This document shows, piece after piece, positions 1 to 4,635 of a stretch of DNA of 8,274 nucleotides. This DNA comes from Devosia equisanguinis (GTDB lineage: Bacteria; Pseudomonadota; Alphaproteobacteria; Rhizobiales; Hyphomicrobiaceae), in contig CAMDMH010000113.1 of NCBI GenBank assembly GCA_945901835.1, positions 1-8,274 of the forward strand. The letters are read 5' to 3'. Both the position numbers and the translations under genes were made by a program. Under the pieces are notes generated by a model that saw only the letters and a program-made list of their open reading frames with translations, was not told the DNA's origin and made no database searches. Position 1 is the stretch's first letter, and the number at the start of each line of letters is the position of its first letter.

Positions 1-244
1 GAACGAGCGCACGGCGCCCGGCCTCGGTCGCCTTGCGGATCGCCTCGGGAACCTCACGAGCCTTGCCGTGGCCGAACGCCACGCGGCCCTTGAGGTCGCC
101 AAGCACGACGAGAGCAGCAAAGCCGAAGCGCTTGCCGCCCTTCACGACCTTGGCGACGCGATTGATATGAACGAGCTTCTCGGTGAACTCGCTATCGCGC
201 TCCTCGCGGTCGCGACCGCGATCTCTGCCAGGTGAACGTGCCAC
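1..244 (-). CDS. rpsE: Small-subunit ribosomal protein S5, N-terminal part (GTG start; 3' end outside window)
   Basis: S5 forms part of the mRNA entry channel and affects decoding accuracy. The first 81 residues are visible, and the frame runs off the left edge. After a charged, lineage-type N-terminus (ARSPGRDRGRDREERDS) comes the S5 RNA-binding fold: EFTEKLVHINRVAKVVKGGK, then RFGFAALVVLGDLKGRVAFGHGKAREVPEAIRKA. The start is GTG 244. An in-frame stop lies only 12 bases upstream of it, no ATG intervenes, and the next candidates would cut into the conserved domain. AAAGGAA gives a good ribosome-binding site. About half of the protein lies beyond the window. Confidence 0.95.
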   Translation of the reverse strand, partial: MARSPGRDRGRDREERDSEFTEKLVHINRVAKVVKGGKRFGFAALVVLGDLKGRVAFGHGKAREVPEAIRKATEAGRRALV

Positions 245-250
245 GTGGAA

Positions 251-257
251 TTCCTTT
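251..257 (-). promoter_or_regulatory. Shine-Dalgarno supporting the rpsE GTG start
   Basis: AAAGGAA lies in the 17-nt rplR-rpsE spacer, 6 nt before the GTG at 244. An in-frame TGA at 257-259 lies just upstream, so no earlier start is possible. Confidence 0.7.
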
Positions 258-261
258 CAGG

Positions 262-621
262 TTAGAAGCTCAGGCCGCCTTCGCGGGCTGCATCGGCCAG
301 CGCCTTGACGCGGCCATGATAGATGTATGCGCCGCGGTCGAACACCACGGCCGTGACGCCGGCCTTGAGGGCACGCTCGGCGACGAGCTTACCGACAGCC
401 TTGGCGGCGTCCTTGTCCGCACCCGTCTTGAGAGACGTGCGGAGATCCTTTTCCAGCGTCGATGCCGCAGCCAGGGTACGGCCGGCGGTATCGTCGATGA
501 CCTGCGCGTAGATGTTCTCGGACGAGCGGAACACCGACAGGCGCGGCTTGCCACCAGCGACCTTCTTGAGCGACTGGCGCACGCGACGCTTGCGGCGCTG
601 TTCGGGAGTGAGTTTGGGCAT
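262..621 (-). CDS. rplR: Large-subunit ribosomal protein L18
   Basis: L18 binds 5S rRNA and, with L5, attaches it to the 50S subunit. The 119-residue product has the normal length. It has a basic N-terminus (MPKLTPEQRRKRRVRQSLKK), the signature RLSVFRSSENIYAQVIDD (about residues 27-44), and the C-terminal FDRGAYIYHGRVKALADAAREGGLSF. ATG 621 follows AGGAA (628-632) with 6 nt spacing. The TAA stop is 17 nt from the rpsE GTG start. Confidence 0.97.
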   Translation of the reverse strand: MPKLTPEQRRKRRVRQSLKKVAGGKPRLSVFRSSENIYAQVIDDTAGRTLAAASTLEKDLRTSLKTGADKDAAKAVGKLVAERALKAGVTAVVFDRGAYIYHGRVKALADAAREGGLSF

Positions 622-644
622 GGCGAATTCCTAGCTTGTTCGCT

Positions 645-696
645 TCGAGGCTCTCGGGTGACCGCTCCCGGGCCAGCCGGAGAACGGAGGCCTCGA
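645..696 (-). other. Branched inverted-repeat structure in the rplF-rplR spacer
   Basis: In the mRNA, UCGAGGCCUC (696-687) pairs with GAG-A-GCCUCGA (655-645), giving 7 + 3 bp with one bulged A. Inside lies a smaller imperfect stem, CUCCGG (682-677) with CCGGGAG (671-665), with one bulged G. The outer stem starts 14 nt after the rplF TAA and ends about 12 nt before the AGGAA of rplR. No U-tract is present. Confidence 0.45.
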
Positions 697-710
697 CGCG
701 ACGGCGATGC

Positions 711-1253
711 TTACTTCTTCTTGCCTTCCTTGCGGAAGATGTACTCGCCCTGATAGCGAACGCCCTTGCCCTGGTAAGGCTCAGGCTTGCGATAGGCCCG
801 AAGCTCGGCGGCGAGCTGACCCACCACCTGCTTGTCGATGCCCGAAATTACGATCTGATCCTGCTTGGCGCCGGCGACCTTGAGGTCGATGCCCTTCGGG
901 ATCGGATGAATGATGTCGTGACTGTAGCCAACCTGGAGTTGCACCGCGTCCTTGCCGGACATGGCTGCACGAAAGCCGACGCCGTGGATCTCGAGCGTCT
1001 TGGTATAGCCGTCGGTGACGCCCTTGATCATATTGACGATCATCGTGCGCGACATGCCCCACATGGAGCGCGCCTGCTTGGTATCTTCGATGATCGCCAC
1101 TTCGATGTTGGCGCCATTCTGGGCGATCTTCAGCGCGTCGGGAACCGAGAACGAAAGCTCGCCCTTGGGTCCTTTTACCTTGACCTGCTGGCCGGTCAGC
1201 GTGGCCGTCACGTTCGACGGTACGGGGACCGGTTTCTTTCCGATGCGGGACAT
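711..1253 (-). CDS. rplF: Large-subunit ribosomal protein L6
   Basis: L6 lies near the sarcin-ricin loop at the factor-binding site of the 50S subunit and arose from an internal duplication. The 180-residue product is near the usual 177. It opens MSRIGKKPVPVPSNVTATLTGQQVKVKGPKGELS. The first domain ends around TMIVNMIKGVTDGYTKTLEIHGVGFRA. The second domain holds the signature segments VGYSHDIIHPIPKGI and ISGIDKQVVGQLAAELRAYRKPEPYQGKGVRY. The C-terminus is basic (RKEGKKK). ATG 1253 is preceded by GAAGG at about 10 nt. The TAA stop begins an 89-nt spacer to rplR that can fold. Confidence 0.97.
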   Translation of the reverse strand: MSRIGKKPVPVPSNVTATLTGQQVKVKGPKGELSFSVPDALKIAQNGANIEVAIIEDTKQARSMWGMSRTMIVNMIKGVTDGYTKTLEIHGVGFRAAMSGKDAVQLQVGYSHDIIHPIPKGIDLKVAGAKQDQIVISGIDKQVVGQLAAELRAYRKPEPYQGKGVRYQGEYIFRKEGKKK

Positions 1254-1272
1254 CGCTCGTCTACCTTCGTTC

Positions 1273-1300
1273 TTGCTGGCGCAATTACTGGCTTACTGGC
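1273..1300 (-). repeat. Short direct repeats in the rpsH-rplF spacer
   Basis: On the plus strand an 8-bp unit occurs three times: TTGCTGGC (1273-1280), TTACTGGC (1285-1292) and TTACTGGC (1293-1300). A weaker trace, TTCTGGT, follows near 1305. In the mRNA this reads as repeated GCCAGYAA just upstream of the rplF ribosome-binding region. Confidence 0.55.
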
Positions 1301-1330
1301 GCTATTTCTGGTTTCGCATTCACCGCCTCA

Positions 1331-1350
1331 GCGCGCCCTCACGAGCGCGC
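1331..1350 (-). other. RNA hairpin just after the rpsH stop
   Basis: In the mRNA, GCGCGCUC and GGGCGCGC pair over 8 bp with one U-G wobble around a GUGA loop, which fits the stable GNRA class. It begins 9 nt after the rpsH TAA and has the same 8-4-8 layout as the hairpin after rpsQ. No U-tract follows. Confidence 0.55.
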
Positions 1351-1359
1351 GGCGCGGGC

Positions 1360-1758
1360 TTAGAACACGTTGCAGAGGATTTCGCCGCCAACGTTCTCCT
1401 CGCGTGCGCGCCAGTCCGGCATCACACCCTTGGGGGTCGAAAGAATGGAAACACCCAGCCCGTTCGCCACCGCACGGAGATCGCGGACCGGCTTATAAAC
1501 CCGGCGACCCGGCGTGGAAACGCGCGAAATCTCGCGAATTGCCGGCTGGCCATTGGTGTACTTCAGTTCGATCTCGAATTCCTTGAGACCGTTCTTGTTG
1601 TCGATCCGCGTGTAACCGTGGACATAGCCTTCCTCGACCAGAACGTCCAGCACGCGCTGGCGAAGGTTGGAAGCGGGCGTAGAAACCTTGGGCCGCTTAC
1701 GCATCTGAGCGTTGCGGATGCGGGTCAGCATATCGCCGAGGGGATCGTTCATCGACAT
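1360..1758 (-). CDS. rpsH: Small-subunit ribosomal protein S8
   Basis: S8 binds 16S helix 21 and is central to 30S assembly. In E. coli it represses the spc operon by binding a 16S-like structure around the rplE start. The 132-residue product has the normal length, with MSMNDPLGDMLTRIRNAQMRKRP at the start, the middle segment LVEEGYVHGYTRID, and the conserved C-terminal core GLGVSILSTPKGVMPD then VGGEILCNVF. ATG 1758 is chosen over the Met two codons later because it matches the E. coli MSM start and follows GAGGAG with good spacing. The TAA stop is followed by a 106-nt spacer before rplF. Confidence 0.97.
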   Translation of the reverse strand: MSMNDPLGDMLTRIRNAQMRKRPKVSTPASNLRQRVLDVLVEEGYVHGYTRIDNKNGLKEFEIELKYTNGQPAIREISRVSTPGRRVYKPVRDLRAVANGLGVSILSTPKGVMPDWRAREENVGGEILCNVF

Positions 1759-1773
1759 ATCAGACTCCTCAGC

Positions 1774-2079
1774 TCACCAGCTCGACTTGGTCATGCCAGG
1801 GATCAGACCCTGGCTCGCCAGCTCGCGAAGCTGATTACGGCAAAGTTTCATCTTGCGGTAGAAGGCGCGCGGCCGGCCCGTGAGTTCGCAGCGATTGCGG
1901 ATGCGAACCTTCGAAGAGTTGCGCGGCATCTCGGACAGCTTCATCTGCGCCGCGAACCGAACTTCAATCGGCTGAGAGCGATCGTGAATGATGTCCTTCA
2001 GCGCGCCGCGCTTCGTCTTGTACTGGTCCGTCATCTTGCGACGACGCTTGTTCTTCTCAATCGAACTGGTCTTGGCCAT
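1774..2079 (-). CDS. rpsN: Small-subunit ribosomal protein S14, long zinc-free type
   Basis: S14 is a late-assembly protein of the 30S head. The product is 101 residues, the long form without the CxxC zinc ribbon: only single cysteines appear, in RNRCELTGRPRAFYRKMKLCRNQ. The N-terminus MAKTSSIEKNKRRRKM is typical of Alphaproteobacteria. The C-terminus RELASQGLIPGMTKSSW is the family signature. ATG 2079 has a strong AGGAGG with 6 nt spacing, just downstream of the long hairpin. The TGA stop is 15 nt from rpsH. Confidence 0.97.
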   Translation of the reverse strand: MAKTSSIEKNKRRRKMTDQYKTKRGALKDIIHDRSQPIEVRFAAQMKLSEMPRNSSKVRIRNRCELTGRPRAFYRKMKLCRNQLRELASQGLIPGMTKSSW

Positions 2080-2095
2080 TGCAGTCCTCCTCGAG

Positions 2096-2135
2096 GCCGT
2101 CTACGGAGCCGGCACTGCTGCCCGCTCCGTACGGC
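2096..2135 (-). other. Long structured hairpin in the rplE-rpsN spacer
   Basis: In the mRNA the element starts 3 nt after the rplE TGA. It reads GCCG, UACGGAGC, a single G, GGCA, loop GCAG, UGCC, a single G, GCUCCGUA, bulged GA, CGGC. This gives 4 + 8 + 4 base pairs, all Watson-Crick, interrupted by one G-G mismatch and a 2-nt bulge. The 3' arm ends 4 nt before the AGGAGG (2086-2091) of rpsN. It has no U-tract. A stem with defined defects next to a ribosome-binding site resembles protein-binding regulatory hairpins in other ribosomal operons, but I cannot name a ligand. Confidence 0.65.
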
Positions 2136-2138
2136 ACC

Positions 2139-2810
2139 TCACGTGCGGAATGGGAAATTGAACTGACGCAGCAATTCGCGCGCCTCGTCGTCGGTGCCGG
2201 CAGAGGTACAGACGATCACGTCCATGCCCCAGACTTCATCGACCTTGTCGTATTCGATTTCGGGGAACACGATGTGCTCCTTGAGGCCCATGGCATAGTT
2301 GCCGCGACCATCGAAGCTCTTCGGGTTCAAGCCGCGGAAGTCCTTCACGCGCGGCAGCGCGATGGTGACCAGGCGGTCGATGAACTCGTACATGCGGTCG
2401 CCGCGCAGCGTCACCTTGGCGCCGAGAGACATGCCCTCGCGAACCTTGTAGACGGCGATCGACTTGCGCGCCTTCGTAATGACCGGCTTCTGGCCGGCGA
2501 TCATCGAAAGGTCGGCGGCAGCGTTCTCGACCTTCTTGCGGTCGTTCACGGCCTCGCCGATGCCCATGTTGAGCACGATCTTCTCGATGCGGGGGATCTG
2601 CATCGGATTCTTGTACTCGAACTTCTTGACCATCGCCTCGCGCACGGCCTTCTCGTAGTGCGACTTGAGGCGCGGGCGGTAGTCTTTCGGGCGCGTGAAG
2701 GAACGCGGCGCCGCATCGACCGCAGCCGCTGCATCCTTCTTGGCCTTGGCTTTCGCCTGGCCAGCCGCCTTGGCCTGAGCGGCCTTCTTGTTCTGCTTAT
2801 CGTCAGCCAT
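2139..2810 (-). CDS. rplE: Large-subunit ribosomal protein L5 with an Ala/Lys-rich N-terminal extension
   Basis: L5 binds 5S rRNA in the central protuberance and touches the P-site tRNA and S13. The product is 223 residues, against 179 in E. coli. The L5 core begins near residue 46 (RLKSHYEKAVRE). It contains NPMQIPRIEKIVLNMGIGEAV, GQKPVITKARKSIAVYKVREGM, RVKDFRGLNPKSFDGRGNYAMGLKEHIVFPEI and DVIVCTSAGTDDEARELL. Residues 1-35 form an extension dominated by Ala, Lys and Gln (KKAAQAKAAGQAKAKAKKDA). The start is well fixed: ATG 2810 follows the rplX TAA after 3 nt, a purine-rich Shine-Dalgarno sits just upstream, and no ATG or GTG occurs in the extension that would give a normal-length L5. The TGA stop is followed by a 59-nt structured spacer. 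Confidence 0.96.
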   Translation of the reverse strand: MADDKQNKKAAQAKAAGQAKAKAKKDAAAAVDAAPRSFTRPKDYRPRLKSHYEKAVREAMVKKFEYKNPMQIPRIEKIVLNMGIGEAVNDRKKVENAAADLSMIAGQKPVITKARKSIAVYKVREGMSLGAKVTLRGDRMYEFIDRLVTIALPRVKDFRGLNPKSFDGRGNYAMGLKEHIVFPEIEYDKVDEVWGMDVIVCTSAGTDDEARELLRQFNFPFRT

Positions 2811-2813
2811 GAC

Positions 2814-3140
2814 TTACTTCCTCTCCGGAATCACTTCGCCGGAACGCTTGGCAAAGCGCACCTTCCGGCCATCTTCCAGAAACTTGAAACCAACGCGCGT
2901 GGCCTCACCGTCCTTGGGATCCTCGAGCGCGAGGTTGGAGAGATGGATCGGTCCCTCCTTGGAGATGATGCCGCCCTCTTGCGAAGCGGACTGCTTCTGG
3001 TGGCGACGGACGATGTTGACGCCACGGACGAGCGCCCGGCTCTCGCTCGGCATGACCTGGATCACTTCGCCGTGCTTGCCCTTGTCGCGGCCCGACGTGA
3101 CAACGACGCGGTCGCCCTTCTTGATCTTAACCGATGGCAT
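2814..3140 (-). CDS. rplX: Large-subunit ribosomal protein L24
   Basis: L24 starts 50S assembly by binding the 5' domain of 23S rRNA and sits near the tunnel exit. The product is 108 residues, close to the usual 100-105. A KOW motif occupies the N-terminus (VKIKKGDRVVVTSGRDKGKHGEVIQV, about residues 4-29). Further conserved parts are GVNIVRRHQKQ and the C-terminal GFKFLEDGRKVRFAKRSGE. The frame is open further upstream, but ATG 3140 is the start: it gives the family N-terminus, overlaps the rplN stop by one base, and has a strong GGAGG (3148-3152) with 7 nt spacing. The TAA stop is 3 nt from the rplE ATG, and the rplE Shine-Dalgarno (GAGAGGAAG) lies in the final rplX codons. Confidence 0.96.
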   Translation of the reverse strand: MPSVKIKKGDRVVVTSGRDKGKHGEVIQVMPSESRALVRGVNIVRRHQKQSASQEGGIISKEGPIHLSNLALEDPKDGEATRVGFKFLEDGRKVRFAKRSGEVIPERK

Positions 3141-3508
3141 CAGAGCACCTCCGGAGCGAGGCTGACGATCTTCATGTGGTTCTTGGCCCGAAGCTCGCGC
3201 GTGACAGGGCCGAAGATGCGTGAGCCGACCGGCTCTCCGGTGGCGTTCACAAGCACCGCGGCGTTGCGATCGAAGCGGATCAGCGAGCCGTCCGAGCGGC
3301 GGACGCCGTGCGCGGTGCGCACGATGACGGCCTTCATGACCTGGCCCTTCTTCACACGACCACGCGGGATGGCCTCGACCACCGACACGACGATCGTGTC
3401 GCCGATCGTGGCGTATTTCCGCTTCGAACCACCGAGCACCTTGATGCACTGGACGCGGCGCGCGCCAGAGTTATCGGCAACGTCGAGGCTAGACTCCATC
3501 TGAATCAT
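3140..3508 (-). CDS. rplN: Large-subunit ribosomal protein L14
   Basis: L14 is a conserved 50S interface protein that contacts 16S helix 14 and binds the silencing factor RsfS. The 122-residue product has the universal length and signature: MIQMESSLDVADNSGARRV at the start, CIKVLGGSKRKYATIGDTIVVSV (residues 21-43), then KKGQVMKAVIVRTAHGVRR, and the end RIFGPVTRELR followed by MKIVSLAPEVL. It is the first gene of the spc cluster in the E. coli layout. ATG 3508 is preceded by AAGGA at about 9 nt. The TGA stop shares one base with the rplX ATG (TGATG). Confidence 0.97.
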   Translation of the reverse strand: MIQMESSLDVADNSGARRVQCIKVLGGSKRKYATIGDTIVVSVVEAIPRGRVKKGQVMKAVIVRTAHGVRRSDGSLIRFDRNAAVLVNATGEPVGSRIFGPVTRELRAKNHMKIVSLAPEVL

Positions 3509-3534
3509 CGGAGCATCCTTTCGAGAAGGGCGTC

Positions 3535-3551
3535 TGGTGCCGGTAGCACCA
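3535..3551 (-). other. Second RNA hairpin in the rpsQ-rplN spacer
   Basis: A perfect 6-bp inverted repeat, UGGUGC / GCACCA, encloses UACCG. It lies about 26 nt before the end of the spacer, just upstream of the AAGGA that serves rplN. Its closeness to the ribosome-binding site makes a translational role possible, but nothing else supports one. Confidence 0.45.
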
Positions 3552-3590
3552 CGGCCCGCCTCTCAAATTTCCACATTCGGCTTCATTCGA

Positions 3591-3610
3591 CCGGCTCGCG
3601 AGCGAACCGG
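3591..3610 (-). other. RNA hairpin just after the rpsQ stop
   Basis: In the mRNA, CCGGUUCG and CGAGCCGG pair over 8 bp with one U-G wobble and enclose a CUCG tetraloop. The structure begins 11 nt after the rpsQ TAG. The bases that follow (UCGAAUG) are not a U-tract. It lies at the S10/spc boundary. Confidence 0.55.
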
Positions 3611-3621
3611 CAGCGGATCGG

Positions 3622-3861
3622 CTAACGCTTAGTATCGCCGACAACCACCCATCTCTTGTTCTTCGAGATGGGGCGGCTCTCCTCGATCGAGACCAAGTCG
3701 CCGATCTTGAACACATTGTTCTCGTCGTGCGCATGGTACTTCTTCGAGCGGCGTACGGTCTTCTTCAACAGCGGATGCGTGTAGCGGCGCTCCACCTCGA
3801 CCACGACGGTCTTGGCGTTTTTGTCCGACACAACGACGCCCTGCAGGAGGCGCTTGGGCAT
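3622..3861 (-). CDS. rpsQ: Small-subunit ribosomal protein S17
   Basis: S17 is a primary 16S rRNA binder with an OB fold. The 79-residue product shows the signature run MPKRLLQGVVVSDKNAKTVVV at residues 1-21, the basic segment ERRYTHPLLKKTVRRSKKYHAHDE, and IGDLVSIEESRPISKNKRW (about residues 53-71). It is the last gene of the S10 cluster in the E. coli arrangement. The stop is TAG. A 113-nt spacer, the longest in the window, separates it from rplN and contains two inverted repeats. Confidence 0.96.
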   Translation of the reverse strand: MPKRLLQGVVVSDKNAKTVVVEVERRYTHPLLKKTVRRSKKYHAHDENNVFKIGDLVSIEESRPISKNKRWVVVGDTKR

Positions 3862-3881
3862 GAGAAACTTCCTTTCGATCC

Positions 3882-4082
3882 TTACTTGGCGCTGCCAAGC
3901 GACTTCTGACGCGCCACGGTCTTGATGCGGGCGATGTCGCGGCGAACCTGACGGACGCGCGCAACGTTCTCCAACTGACCCGACGCCTTCTGGAAGCGCA
4001 GGTTGAACTGCTCTTTCTTCATCTTGACGAGCTCCTCGTCGAGCTGGTCCAGCGACTTGTCTCTAATCTCGGAGGCCTTCAT
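3882..4082 (-). CDS. rpmC: Large-subunit ribosomal protein L29
   Basis: L29 is a small helical-hairpin protein next to L23 at the tunnel exit. The 66-residue product has the family pattern: an N-terminal MKASEIRDKSLDQLDEELVKMKKEQFNLRFQKASGQLEN helix and turn, then the second helix ARVRQVRRDIARIKTV. Length and composition are normal. ATG 4082 is preceded by AAGGA at about 10 nt. The TAA stop is 20 nt from rpsQ, and the spacer carries AAAGGAAG for that gene. Confidence 0.96.
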   Translation of the reverse strand: MKASEIRDKSLDQLDEELVKMKKEQFNLRFQKASGQLENVARVRQVRRDIARIKTVARQKSLGSAK

Positions 4083-4113
4083 CGCCTGCGTTCCTTAAGT
4101 GTGCCGCTCGCGG

Positions 4114-4149
4114 CTTATTCAGCAGTACATATTCAGCGCATTTTCAGCG
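4114..4149 (-). repeat. Short tandem repeat in the rplP-rpmC spacer
   Basis: In the mRNA sense, two adjacent 11-nt units CGCTGAAAATG (4149-4139) and CGCTGAATATG (4138-4128) differ at one base. A partial third copy, CTGCTGAATAAG (4125-4114), follows. The repeat is AT-richer than its surroundings and lies between the hairpin and the rpmC Shine-Dalgarno. Confidence 0.6.
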
Positions 4150-4153
4150 AACG

Positions 4154-4172
4154 CGGGCGCGATGAGCGCCCG
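4154..4172 (-). other. RNA hairpin just after the rplP stop
   Basis: A perfect 7-bp inverted repeat (CGGGCGC / GCGCCCG) with a 5-nt loop (UCAUC in the mRNA) begins 6 nt after the rplP TAG. No U-tract follows, so it is not a standard intrinsic terminator. It could be a processing site, a 3'-end protector or a protein-binding site. Its function is unknown. Confidence 0.55.
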
Positions 4173-4178
4173 GACCGC

Positions 4179-4589
4179 CTACTTCAACCGGGTGACGATG
4201 CGAGTCTTGATCGGCAGCTTGGCGGCTCCAAGGATGAGCGCCTCGCGGGCAACCGTATCGGCGACGCCGTCGAGTTCGAACATGATGCGACCAGGATGGA
4301 CGCGGGCAACCCACAGCTCCGGAGAGCCCTTGCCGGATCCCATGCGAACCTCGGCAGGCTTCTTGGAAACCGGCAGGTCGGGGAAGATCCGGATCCACAC
4401 ACGGCCAGCGCGCTTCATATGACGCGTGATCGCCCGACGAGCGGCCTCGATCTGGCGCGCAGTGATGCGCTCCGGCTCGACAGCCTTGAGGCCGTGCGAA
4501 CCGAAATTGAGCAATGTGCCGCCCTTGGCCGTACCGTGGATACGGCCCTTGTGCGCCTTGCGGAACTTCGTGCGTTTGGGTTGAAGCAT
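4179..4589 (-). CDS. rplP: Large-subunit ribosomal protein L16
   Basis: L16 is a late-assembly 50S protein next to the A-site tRNA and helix 38. The product is 136 residues, the same length as in E. coli. It begins MLQPKRTKFRKAHKGRIHG. It holds the conserved ARQIEAARRAITRHMKRAGRVWIRIFPD (about residues 43-70) and VRMGSGKGSPELWVARVHPG, whose Arg matches the arginine hydroxylated in E. coli L16. I chose ATG 4589 over the in-frame TTG at 4595. The ATG gives the family-typical N-terminus and lies 9 nt from AGAGG (4599-4603), while the TTG would be only 3 nt away. The stop is TAG. A 96-nt spacer with a hairpin follows before rpmC. Confidence 0.97.
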   Translation of the reverse strand: MLQPKRTKFRKAHKGRIHGTAKGGTLLNFGSHGLKAVEPERITARQIEAARRAITRHMKRAGRVWIRIFPDLPVSKKPAEVRMGSGKGSPELWVARVHPGRIMFELDGVADTVAREALILGAAKLPIKTRIVTRLK

Positions 4590-4598
4590 GTCCAAAAA

Positions 4599-4603
4599 CC
4601 TCT
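4599..4603 (-). promoter_or_regulatory. Shine-Dalgarno that decides the rplP start
   Basis: AGAGG lies 9 nt before ATG 4589 but only 3 nt before the alternative TTG 4595. It therefore supports the ATG as the start. Confidence 0.6.
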
Positions 4604-4635
4604 AAGGCAAACGGTGCGGAGCGCGAACTGCGACC

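Noticed and set aside
1015..2166. Open frame of 383 codons on the plus strand, and the overlapping 316-codon frame from 636 to 1586
   Set aside because: Both run antisense across rplF, rpsH and rpsN and their spacers, show low-complexity Arg/Ala/Leu composition and match no family I know. Two different antisense frames over the same region also argue for chance.
2800..2830. E. coli-type S8 operator at the rplX-rplE junction
   Set aside because: The genes are 3 nt apart and I could not find a matching bulged helix by eye. It could still exist within the coding ends, but nothing I see supports it.
2814..3449. Longer version of rplX starting far upstream (211 codons)
   Set aside because: The upstream part overlaps rplN in another frame and has no L24 character. 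ATG 3140 has a strong Shine-Dalgarno and the family N-terminus.
2079..3503. Open frame of 474 codons on the plus strand, antisense to rplE, rplX and rplN
   Set aside because: It lies opposite confidently identified ribosomal protein genes, lacks any recognised domain, and is the kind of long antisense frame that GC-rich codon bias creates.
3535..3610. Rho-independent terminator between the S10 and spc clusters
   Set aside because: Neither hairpin is followed by a run of U in the mRNA, so the intrinsic-terminator form is not met. The same holds for the other spacer hairpins.
3509..3621. Promoter for the spc cluster upstream of rplN
   Set aside because: No convincing -35/-10 pair can be read in the spacer. 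The sequence is dominated by the two inverted repeats.
4590..4595. TTG start that would extend L16 by two residues
   Set aside because: The Shine-Dalgarno is only 3 nt away, while ATG 4589 has 9 nt spacing and gives the standard MLQPKRTKFRK start.
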